64,000 nucleotides of DNA, taken from Antedon mediterranea. Taxonomy: Eukaryota > Echinodermata > Crinoidea > Comatulida > Antedonidae. Shown here in pieces: positions 15,101-27,100 of this stretch. Position numbers and translations under genes: made by a program. Under the pieces are notes generated by a model. That model saw only the letters and a list, made by a program, of their open reading frames with translations, was not told the origin of the DNA and did no database searches. Within the stretch, counting starts at the first letter, position 1. Each line of letters opens with the position of its first letter. The DNA is taken from NCBI RefSeq assembly GCF_964355755.1, contig NC_092670.1:34147795-34211794 (forward strand), in the 5' to 3' direction.

Positions 15101-18100
15101 CAATACAAACAACCAGAGGATCTTAAGTATAGCGTATAGTCGCCAGATTGGTGTCAGTTTTCTTATGTTTGTATTTTTTATTATATTATATGTTTTTTAT
15201 GTCTTTCTGGAAAAATAAATGAATTGAATTGAATTGTAAGATTCAAATAAAGTACAAAATGAAAATTTCCGACAAAAGTAGGGTTTTGCTAGATCAGGTC
15301 ACATTTACGTTTACTGTAGATAGACAAATTTGTTTCCATTTGTTAATACCAGAGAGTTGACAACTCCCTGTTAATACTAAGGCACTTTTCAATTAAAATT
15401 CTAGCCTTATTGTTTTCTTGCAAGGTCATCACAGCTCCGGTTAGAACTCAGTGTTGCAATCAATTGACCAGTGAACAGCCCACTGTTTAACAAGCATAGT
15501 CCTTGAAACCGGCCGTAAAACACATTAATCTCACACATCAGTAATAGTTGAAAACCTCACTTTTTGAGGTTTTTAAACGTAACGGTAACCAAATGGCCAA
15601 TGGTAAGAAAAAATCTGGACCATCAGATTATGCACTGCATTTATATCATTGGATGGTATTGGTATCCTGTGTTTCTATTTAAAAATGGGTTTGTTTACCA
15701 GCAAGTTGTATGGTAATGTGTAAATAGGTAATTCAGTGTGCGTTAAAATCAGTGAGCTGTAAGCCAAAGGCTTGCGCACTCCAGACTGAAAAGTGATTCC
15801 AACAGCAGGAGAACCAGCAAGATGGCGGCCGTAAATGTGTTCAAAAGCATTATTTAATATAAAAAATAATAATCTAATATAATACTTTAAGACCAAATAA
15901 ATTACAACACATATTCTTGTCAAAGCACAGTGAAGTTTTTATAAAATGAAATATAATTATTGTTAATCGCAATAGAATGAATAATTTCTTGGTAATCTAG
16001 CATTTTTTGTATACGAGGATCAAATAGAATGCGTTCGCGTTTATATGCTTAACGCACTGCGTTGCGTATCATTCTCACGCAGATGGGCTCAACACAGGCG
16101 TAGTGCGTACTGCGTAGGGCATATCTGATTGGTCGATTGCAGCCGCCATCTTGTTGGTTCCCTCTCCATGGAGAATCACTTTTTGAACTGCGATAACACT
16201 ATAGACTGCTATCCAGCCTTCGGCTATTACAAATCACTGGTTAAAATAAATGTGTACAACTTTACCTTCTGGGTATTCACAGCGCTTTCCTATATAGCCT
16301 ACTGGGCATGCACAATTATAGAAATCTTCAACATTGTCAGATGATTCCTCAAGATAGTCTTTAAAACATTCTCCTCCATTTTGGCACTCATTATGTACAC
16401 ACTTTTCTGGAGAGTAATCAGACAATGTTAAGTTTCCACTTCAATAATTTAAAAAATGTTAATTGCAAATACAATTGGAATCAAAATCATCTATATTATC
16501 AGCATTTTTTTCTTAAAAAGTGCAAAGTTGTATACAAAATTGAACAGTGCCATCTTATGTTTCCTGAAATATTTACTTATTACTAACCTTTGCACTGAGG
16601 TGGTGTTTCTGTTACGGTACCATCTACACAGAGTGCGGACTGTGGACCCACTAAAACATAGCCAGCATGACATGAGAACTCAACCATCTCACCATGTACA
16701 GCAATAACTTCAGGACCATTCTCAAGTTGAGAAATACAATATTCTAAATACCAACAAATTTGAAACATGATAAAATAGAAATATATGAGGATGGTGAATT
16801 CATCCAGAAAATAATTTAAGCCACTTTCAACAAATTCTGAGTCGTGCCCCTATAATGGGATAACCTTCCAATTTCTTGAAGTTCACACCATAAATAGTGG
16901 CCTATAAAAAAGGGTACTCCTAGGCCCTCATAATTAGCTTTGGTCTTTAAATAAACAAAAAGGCATTGTAATACTGGTTTTTAATATTGCCAAGACAAAA
17001 TTATGTATAGATGCAGTTATTATAGCAGGACACCTCCTTCGAGACACTCCTAATAAGGAGACATTTTCGAACAAGCATCAATACATTTTTTTAACCTTTA
17101 AAGTTTAAGAAGATGCTTTACTGGGACTCAAAGGTGTCCCTTTATATACTGTACATCTATGGAAGGCTTACATAAATACAGAGTCAAAATTTAAACTTAA
17201 TAATTATTAGAATGTTGCAATCTTACCTTTACATGCTGGAATTTCATTGTCATATTTGCCATTTAGGCAGACAACCGAATCCGGCCCCACTAATGTATAG
17301 TACTCCATACATTCAAACGTGATCAAAGAACCAGGAGTAGGATCTCCAACTACATGTCCATGTGCAACTGTGAGTAATGGGCAACTTCCTAAATACATAT
17401 GCAAAAAATGATATTAATATATTTCATTTTAACTATTAATTAAGGTATATTGTCAAGAGTTTCCACCAACATTATCCAATATTATCAGGTGGTAATTTAT
17501 CTAGAAAAACATGTTTAACATAGGCAAATATTTGTGGTTTAGAGGCTGTTTTGATGTGATATTTAATAAGACATATTGTCAGGAGTTTCCACGAACATTA
17601 TCTAATAGTATAGGTGGTAATTTATTCAGATGAGAAACAGGAATACTAAGACGTTTTACAAAGTTTTAGAGGCTGTTTTGATTCAAGAAAAATCCTGACC
17701 ATCAGATTATGCACTGCATATATCATTGGATGGTATTGGTATCCTGTGCTTCTATTTTAAAAATGGGTTTGTTTACCAGCAAATTGTATAGTAATATGTA
17801 AATAGGTAATTCAGTGTGCGTTAAAATAAATGCGTACAACTTACCTTCTGGGTATTCACAGCGTTTTCCTATATAGCCTCCGTGGCATATACATTTATAG
17901 TAATCTTCACCAAAGTCAGATGATTCCTCATGATATTCATAAAAACATTCTCCTCCATTTTGGCACCGATTAAGTTCACAAATTTCTGGAGAGTAATCAG
18001 ACAATGTTAAGTTCCCACTTTAGTAATTAAAAAAATGTTAATTGCAAATACAATTGGATTCAAAATCATCTATATTATCAGCATTTTTTTCTTAAAAAGT

Positions 18101-21100
18101 GCAAAGTTGTATACAAAATTGAACAATGCCATCTTAAGTTTCCTGAAATATTTTTATTACTAACCTTTGCACTGAGGTGTTTCTGTTACGGTACCATCTA
18201 CACAGAGTGAAGAATGTGGACCCACTAAAACGTAGCCAGCAAGACATGAGAACTCAACCACATCACCATCTTCAACAGGACTAATTGGAGGACCATTTTC
18301 AAGTATAGGATAGCAATATACTATTACTAAATACCAAAAAAAAATGAACCATTAATTTATTTTTAGGACACGTTTTCATCTTTCAAAAAAGGCAATTTGA
18401 CCCTTAATTCTGAGTGCCCCTATGGGATACCCTTCCAATTTCCTAATAAAGTAAAGCTCAGGTTCCACTATCATTCTTTTTTCATCCGTATTTACTGATT
18501 CGTACTGATACGAAAGTTACTCCCTTGGTTCTTATAATTAGTTTTGGTCATTAAATGAACAAAGATGCATTGTAATACTTGTTTTTATTAACAATAAAAA
18601 AAATTAGGTACAGATGAAGTTAATACAGAACACTTCCTTAGGAACACTCCGATATTCTCATGTACTGTAGAACAAACCAGCAGCAATACATATATTGATA
18701 TATACAACACCCTTTAAGGAGATGCTTTTCTGGGACCAAAAGGTGTCCCTTTATATACTGTAAATCTTAATATCTATGGGAGGCTTCAATGACAATACAA
18801 AGCTAAACTTCAACCATCAAACTTAACAATGATTAGAATGTTGTTAACTTACATTCACATGTTGGAATTTCATGGTCATATTTTCCATCTAAGCAGACAA
18901 GAGAATTCTGCCCCAACAATCTATATCCATTCAAACATCCAAATGTGGTCACACCACCAGGAGTAGGGTCTCCACTTACATATCCATTTTGAATTGTAGG
19001 TAAAGGGCAACTTCCTAAATAAATATGCAAGGAATTATATTAAAATATTTCATTTAAATATTTATTAAGGCATTGTCAAGAGATTCCACGAACATACTGT
19101 AATCCACTAATATCGGTTGATATTCAGAAAAAAATGTTATATAGACATAGATAAAGTTTGTGGTTTAGAGGCTGTTTTGATGTGATATTTGATATGGCAT
19201 ATTGTCAAGAGTTTCCACCAACATTATCTAATAATATAGGTGATATTTATTGAGATAACAAAAAGGAACACTAAAGACATTTTACAAAGTTTTAGAGGCT
19301 GTTTTGATGCAAGAAAAAATCCTGACCATCAGGATTATACACTGTATTTATATCATTGGCTTTTATTTAAAAAATTGTTACCAATTTCTGTAACTTGTAG
19401 TAAGTTGTATAATAACATGTTAATAATATAGGTGGATTCAAGTAGTGGACCAGCCGCCCCAGGGTTCCCTCGCCGCCCCGGGGTTCCCTCTCCCCCCAAC
19501 TCCTAAATTTTGCTAATTGTAATCATGAGTGGCCGAGCGGTTAAGATAACATCAGCAAGGATTCGAGGCTCACTCGCTCCATGGTTCTGGTGGTAGAACG
19601 AGTCTTCTCCGATAAGGACTATAAATCGTAGGTCCAGTGTACACATCTAGCTTATGTGCACTTTAAAGAACCTAGTACGTCTTTCAAAACGAGTAGGGGG
19701 TACCCTGGTGTACTAGTACATCACAGCCACTGATCATAACTGGGCCCTCTGGGAGACCAGTCTTTGACTCTGAAGAGGTCGGCCAGTATAAATAAAATAA
19801 TTAAATAATCCAAAAGACAGGATACTAAATTTAGTTTGGCACCCTCCCTATTTCATAAGCCTAGATCCACCACTGAATAGGTAATTCAGTGTGTTCAAAT
19901 AAATGCGTACAACTTAATACCTTCTGGGTATTCACAATGCATTCCAAAATAGCCTACTGGACATATACATTTATAGCCAGGGTTATCTTCACTGTAGTCA
20001 AATGCATCCTCCAGAGAATTCACAAGACAATCTCCTCCATTTTGGCACACATTAACTTCGCAGAATTGTGGATTGTAATCGGACGATGATGAAGTTCCCT
20101 CTTTAATAATCAAGAAAATGATAATTGTAAATTGCCGAAATAAAATTGAAATCAAAATCATCATCTATCATCTCATAATCTTTTTTTTTTCATTTTTTTC
20201 TTAACGGCCTATTACTGATTCTTCATAATATCATAATAACAATCACTTCAATTGTTCAATTGTTCACAATATTATAATAACAGTCACTTCAATTGTTATG
20301 GCCTATTACTGATTCTTCATCCATATCAACTTTATCACTTTCTTTTTAATTCATATCCTCTTCATCATTTTTATTGCTTTCACCTGAATCTATGTCACCC
20401 TCATCAGTGTCATCCTTATCAATGTCATTATAATCCATAATTAATATGGTGCAAACAGACTTGAACCCATATTACATCAAATCCATATTCAAACAATTTT
20501 ACCAGATAAACTCACCCGGAATCTGACAGTGATATCCTTTAAAATCTGATGGACAGTCACACACATATTCAAATTCTAAGAAATTAGGTAGGCCATTTGA
20601 CGATAAATCGGTTAAAGTGTCTTTTACAATGCATCGTCCACCATTCTCACAGGGATTCACAGAACATGGATTTGTCACATCCTCAGATGAATAGGAAGGC
20701 TCAGGTTCTTTAAAAAAAGGGAAAACATGAAAAACAACTCAGAAACACCCTAATTGGATTTGTTGATTTTGTGTTTCAATCTGCTTGAAATCCATTTTAA
20801 AAATAATTGCTCTGTTTTGGCCCCTTTAACAGAGTTCCAAGTGCTAAAAAAAAATTTGTTTTTAAATAAAATTGTAGAGGGCGCTATTAAACATGCTCGG
20901 ACATCTGCATTTACAGTAAACAATGGCAATGGTGGAAAACGTGTTGGGGAAAAAAACATCTATCGCACCTTATAAAGAAACTAGGACCTACTAGTAAATG
21001 ACAAATGTATGCTTTATCTGCAAGTATTTTCCATATTAAAAATAATAGTAGTTAAAAATTGCACATTACTAGGAAACATGAGGATTACTTGAATTGGAAA

Positions 21101-24100
21101 AACTCCCACAATTATCCAGATAGTTGGGAGTTCTGCCATAAGCTATTCATCACAACTTACTTGAGACTTCACAATGGAACCCTGAATATGGTGGCTCACA
21201 CTGGCACAAGTAAAGCAATTGCATTTCTCCAGTAAACGATGTTGCGACTGGTGGTAATAAATCGCCAGGAATACAATTGCCACCGTTGTAGCATGGGTTT
21301 GGATCACAGGGGTCTGGCAGAGGTGTAGTTGTGAAGTCTGGTAGAGGTGTAGGTGCGGAAGACTCATAATCGACTGAAAATAACAAAAAAAAAGTGTTAT
21401 TATACAGGGAACACAAAAACTTCATCAAAAATCGAAAGCCAAGCCCTACTTTCTCCAGTTTGTGTGGTAAATGTGTATAATTATAAAATAAAAAGTTTCA
21501 ACATGGGAAAGGTAAACATCCTTTGCATGCAATATCACCTTAATTGTCAGTTAAGTCACAATAATAATATACTAAATAAATATTGATATTTATTTACTTA
21601 AATATTAATAAATTTAATCTATTGTGAGACCCTCTTTTAAGCAACAATCAGGTCCATGCAATAATGGGAAGTGGACACTTACCAGAGGACCTACCGATGG
21701 ACACCTTAAAGAACATCTTTCGAGACGATTAGTGGATTACTGATCATAACTGGGTCCTGGGAGACTAGTCTTTGACTAAAGAGGTTCGCCCAGCATAAAT
21801 AAATAATAACAAACAAACAAACAAGATTAACGTACCTTCTTCACAAGTTGGTATGTCTCCATAGCTTCCATCTATGCATGTGAGAAACTGACGACCCACT
21901 AATGTGTATCCTTCATTACAGTGAACCTCAATCATCTCACCTTCAGTGTTTAAGCCAATGGCGACTCCGTTAATTATCGCTGGTGTGGGACATGTAGCTA
22001 AACAATATTGAAAATAGAAGTAGTAGTAGTAGTAGTAGTAGTCTGCAGCTCAACTTGAAACATGGCTAATAATAATCATTATATTACATAGCCTATGTGA
22101 TAGGAGAACATGATTGATCGAAATGGCATTACATGACTAGCTCTCACAGGATCCAAAACATTATATTCACACAAAAAAAATTCCCTATGATATCAAATGT
22201 TATATTACATCTCTAAGCAGGCCATATCTATAATTTAAGATTATTATAGGAAATATTAGCTAGCTGTGGCCCAGTGGCCATATTCACCAATCACACTTAA
22301 GCGAGATATTTCCCTTAAAGATGTATTGTCCCTTGAAACACAAAAAAAATGAAGGTCAAAATATTCTAAATTTAAATTGGCCATATCAAAGTAATATTAA
22401 AGTTATTCACTTTAAGTCGAAAATTCGGGCCAAAAACAACAAGTTTACGTAATTAACAGGTAAATTAATTTGATTACATTTCGTCTGGAAAATCGTAGCG
22501 AGCGAAAGTAAACAAAGATTTCAAACAATGAGTATGCATTATGCATGATGCTAATTAGGATTGTTTACAACTCTTTACGGTTGAGAATGTGTTTTCACAC
22601 AGATCGCGAGGAAGTTTTATGATACAGAGTAGCCAAATAAGTGTGTTGCATTATGAGATATGTTTTGATCGAAAATTTTGACTGGAAGTCAAAGTTATTT
22701 TTTGAACAAAAAAACGTCTGTAGTTTAGTTAAATATTTTTTTTTTCTACTAATTTTTGGTGAAAGTTAATAACTATTATGATACTTCAAAATGACCCACT
22801 TTTTTTCGATTTTTTTAAAATTTATTTTGGAATTAGTCAAAGGCACAATACATCTTTAAATATTAAGTAGTTCACTTAACTCAATAAATATTTAAATATT
22901 TTCCTTAACTTGTATTGATAGATACTGTAGGAGATTTTTATTTTAAGGTTAAGGGTTTCCTTTAGACTAAGTGTGAAAGGGGATTACCTGGTTCCCTCCT
23001 CTATCTTACCTGGTAATGTCCTGATTTCACAATGATAACCAGCATAACCCTCGTCACAGATGCATGTATAACTCTCAACTGAGGAAGCACTACTGAATGA
23101 CTCCCACTGCGGTACTCGGAGAGCACGGCATGTACCTCCATTTTGACATGGATTTTCATCACATGGTCCAACAACATCTGATGACTCGCTCCTACCTATA
23201 ATTTCAAAAACATCTAATGAATATAGTCACAGTCACAAGATATTTTATTAAAATGTAAAGGTAGTCGCTTAGATAAGCAAATCTAAAGATTCTAATCATT
23301 GACGAAAGTAATAGGAGTTAGTTGTAAACACTCATATACAAAATGGTGAATCTACATACAATGGATGCTTTAAAAAAGGATTACCAGACCTTTGCAGAGT
23401 GCATTGGTTAAATATTTATCAGATTACGACATATGAAATTCCACACAACTACAACCTATTTGTACATTTAAAACAATCTGGAGAAATTGCATTTTAGTGG
23501 AGATCAAAAGATTACTCTCTCTTGAGAAATTTGAGGGACTCTTACATCACTCGGTAATCGCAGAATGTCAACTTAGGCTCTGTCTACACTATCAAACTTA
23601 ATGTGACAAAAAAATGTGACATGATGATGTCATAGCACTAACATATTTGGGAATTTCACTAACATATCACACAACATGTCACGTTTCATAGTGTAGACAA
23701 AGCTTTACAATTGCACAAAATCACTTTTACATGGATTACTGTACCTGAAATAAGACTGCAAGTATCTCCCTCTACTCCTGGTGGACATTGGCATCGGTAC
23801 GTTGCTCCTTCTTTGGTACATATACCTCCATTCTGACATGGATTAATCACACAGGGATCAGGCACTAGTTAAATACAAATACATAGCATCTTTACATGCC
23901 AGATGAGGTATGATGTTTAATCAGGAGGGGCAATGCTAATCACAGAATTTCCTTAACCTACAATTGCACAAAATCACTTTTACATGGATTACTGTACCTG
24001 AAATAAGACTGCAAGTATCTCCCTCTACTCCTGGTGGACATTGGCATCGGTACGTTGCTCCTTCTTTGATACATATACCTCCATTCTGACATGGATTAAT

Positions 24101-27100
24101 CACACAGGGATCAAGGACTGTTAAATACAAAGTAATACACCAACATTAATGATCATTCAATGTCAATGAAGTAATTACCTTCATTTATGGAAAAGTGCAT
24201 TGAACTTTTTATAAAGCCTTGTCTACACTACACCATCAAACTATGTCCAAAAAATGTGCTCATATATGGTAGTGCTATGCTTAAATATGGAAGTGATCAT
24301 TATGTCCATATATAAGCACATCACATTTGTTCGACACATACAGTTTGATAGTGTAGACAAGGCTTAAGAGAACTAAAAAATAGGACTGAATAATACCTGT
24401 ATTAATGGTACTACTAGTGTAAATAATATTTTTACAATAAATTGCACACAACTCGTCTAGAAAAGAACCGATTAAATTGTGCTACCAACCATTTCCCCCA
24501 GATGGCAGTAGAACAACTAACCATAATTTATTTCCTTTTGGAATCACATGGTGTACTACAAATTCAAACTTTCTTTTTTCTAAGTAGGATACTAAAAATT
24601 GACTATATATTCATTTCCAGAAATAAACAGTACCTGGAGGAACAGTATCACAATTGGCACCTTCAAACCCTGGTAAGCATTCACAGCGATATCGCATGGG
24701 TTCATTAATGCACCTTCCTCCGTTCCTACATGGGTTTCTCTCACAGTGGTCTACCTCTTCTGGATGATCTTCAAGAAATTATTACATTAGAATAAACATT
24801 ATTATATTATATTTTTGAATTACTGTATCTAATGGGAAATTCCAATTTGAAAATGTCTACAATAATTTTGTCAAAATTCAAATTCCTAAAAGAGACAACA
24901 GTGAACATAATGAGTATGAGACTCTTCTAGCTGTTGGTATCATTAGAGACAACAGTGAACATAATGAGTATGAGACTCTTCTAGCTGTTGGTATCATTAG
25001 AGACAACAGTGAACATAATGAGTATGAGACTCTTCTAGCTGTTGGTATCATTAGAGACCACAGTGAACATAATGAGTATGAGACTCTTCTAGCTGTTGGT
25101 ATCATTAGAGACCACAGTGAACATAATGAGTATGAGACTCTTCTAGCTGTTGGTATCATTAGAGACCACAGTGAACATAATGAGTATGAGACTCTTCTAG
25201 CTGTTGGTATCATTAGAGACCACAGTGAACATAATGAGTATGAGACTCTTCTAGCTGTTGGTATCATTAGAGACCACAGTGAACATAATGAGTATGAGAC
25301 TCTTCTAGCTGTTGGTATCATTAGAGACCACAGTGAACATAATGAGTATGAGACTCTTCTAGCTGTTGGTATCATTAGAGACCACAGTGAACATAATGAG
25401 TATGAGACTCTTCTAGCTGTTGGTATCATTAGAGACCACAGTGAACATAATGAGTACGAGACTCTTCTAGCTGTTGGTATCATTAGAGACCACAGTGAAC
25501 ATAATGAGTATGAGAATCTTCTAGCTGTTGGTATCATTAGAGACCACAGTGAACATAATGAGTATGAGACTCTTCTAGCTGTTGGTATCATAGAGACCAC
25601 AGTGAACATAATGAGTATGAGACTCTTCTAGCTGTTGGTATCATTAGAGACCACAGTGAACATAATGAGTATGAGACTCTTCTAGCTGTTGGTATCATTA
25701 GAGACCACAGTGAACATAATGAGTATGAGACTCTTCTAGCTGTTGGTATCATTAGAGACCACAGTGAACATAATGAGTATGAGACTCTTCTAGCTGTTGG
25801 TATCATTAGAGACCACAGTGAACATAATGAGTATGAGACTCTTCTAGCTGTTGGTATAATTAGAGACCACAGTGACCATAATGAGTATGAGACTCTTCTA
25901 GCTGTTGGTATCATTAGAGACCACAGTGAACATAATGAGTATGAGACTCTTCTAGCTGTTGGTATCATTAGAGACCACAGTGAACATAATGAGTATGAGA
26001 CTCTTCTAGCTGTTGGTATCATTAGAGACAACAGTGAACATAATGAGTATGAGACTCTTCTAGCTGTTGGTATCATTAGAGACCACAGTGAACATAATGA
26101 GTATGAGACTCTTCTAGCTGTTGGTATCATTAGAGACCACAGTGAACATAATGAGTATGAGACTCTTCTAGCTGTTGGTATCATTAGAGACCACAGTGAA
26201 CATAATGAGTACGAGACTCTTCTAGCTGTTGGTATCATTAGAGACCACAGTGAACATAATGAGTATGAGAATCTTCTAGCTGTTGGTATCATTAGAGACC
26301 ACAGTGAACATAATGAGTATGAGACTCTTCTAGCTGTTGGTAACATAGAGACCACAGTGAACATAATGAGTATGAGACTCTTCTAGCTGTTGGTATCATT
26401 AGAGACCACAGTGAACATAATGAGTATGAGACTCTTCTAGCTGTTGGTATCATTAGAAACCACAGTGAACATAATGAGTATGAGACTCTTCTAGCTGTTG
26501 GTATCATTAGAGACCACAGTGAACATAATGAGTATGAGACTCTTCTAGCTGTTGGTATCATTAGAGACCACAGTGAACATAATGAGTATGAGACTCTTCT
26601 AGCTGTTGGTATAATTAGAGACCACAGTGACCATAATGAGTATGAGACTCTTCTAGCTGTTGGTATCATTAGAGACCACAGTGAACATAATGAGTATGAG
26701 ACTCTTCTAGCTGTTGGTATCATTAGAGACCACAGTGAACATAATGAGTATGAGACTCTTCTAGCTGTTGGTATCATTAGAGACCACAGTGAACATAATG
26801 AGTATGAGACTCTTCTAGCTGTTGGTATCATTAGAGACCACAGTGAACATAATGAGTATGAGACTCTTCTAGCTGTTGGTATCATTAGAGACCACAGTGA
26901 ACATAATGAGTATGAGACTCTTCTAGCTGTTGGTATAATTAGAGACCACAGTGAACATAATGAGTATGAGACTCTTCTAGCTGTTGGTATCATTAGAGAC
27001 CACAGTGAACATAATGAGTACGAGACTCTTCTAGCTGTTGGTATCATTAGAGACCACAGTGAACATAATGAGTATGAGACTCTTCTAGCTGTTGGTATCA

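Noticed and set aside
19525-19600. Functional tRNA gene (GAGTGGCCGAGCGGTTAAGA)
   Set aside because: Only the head resembles tRNA; the body continues as a SINE and no full cloverleaf can be drawn. The same applies to 7015, 12903, 27285 and 28440.
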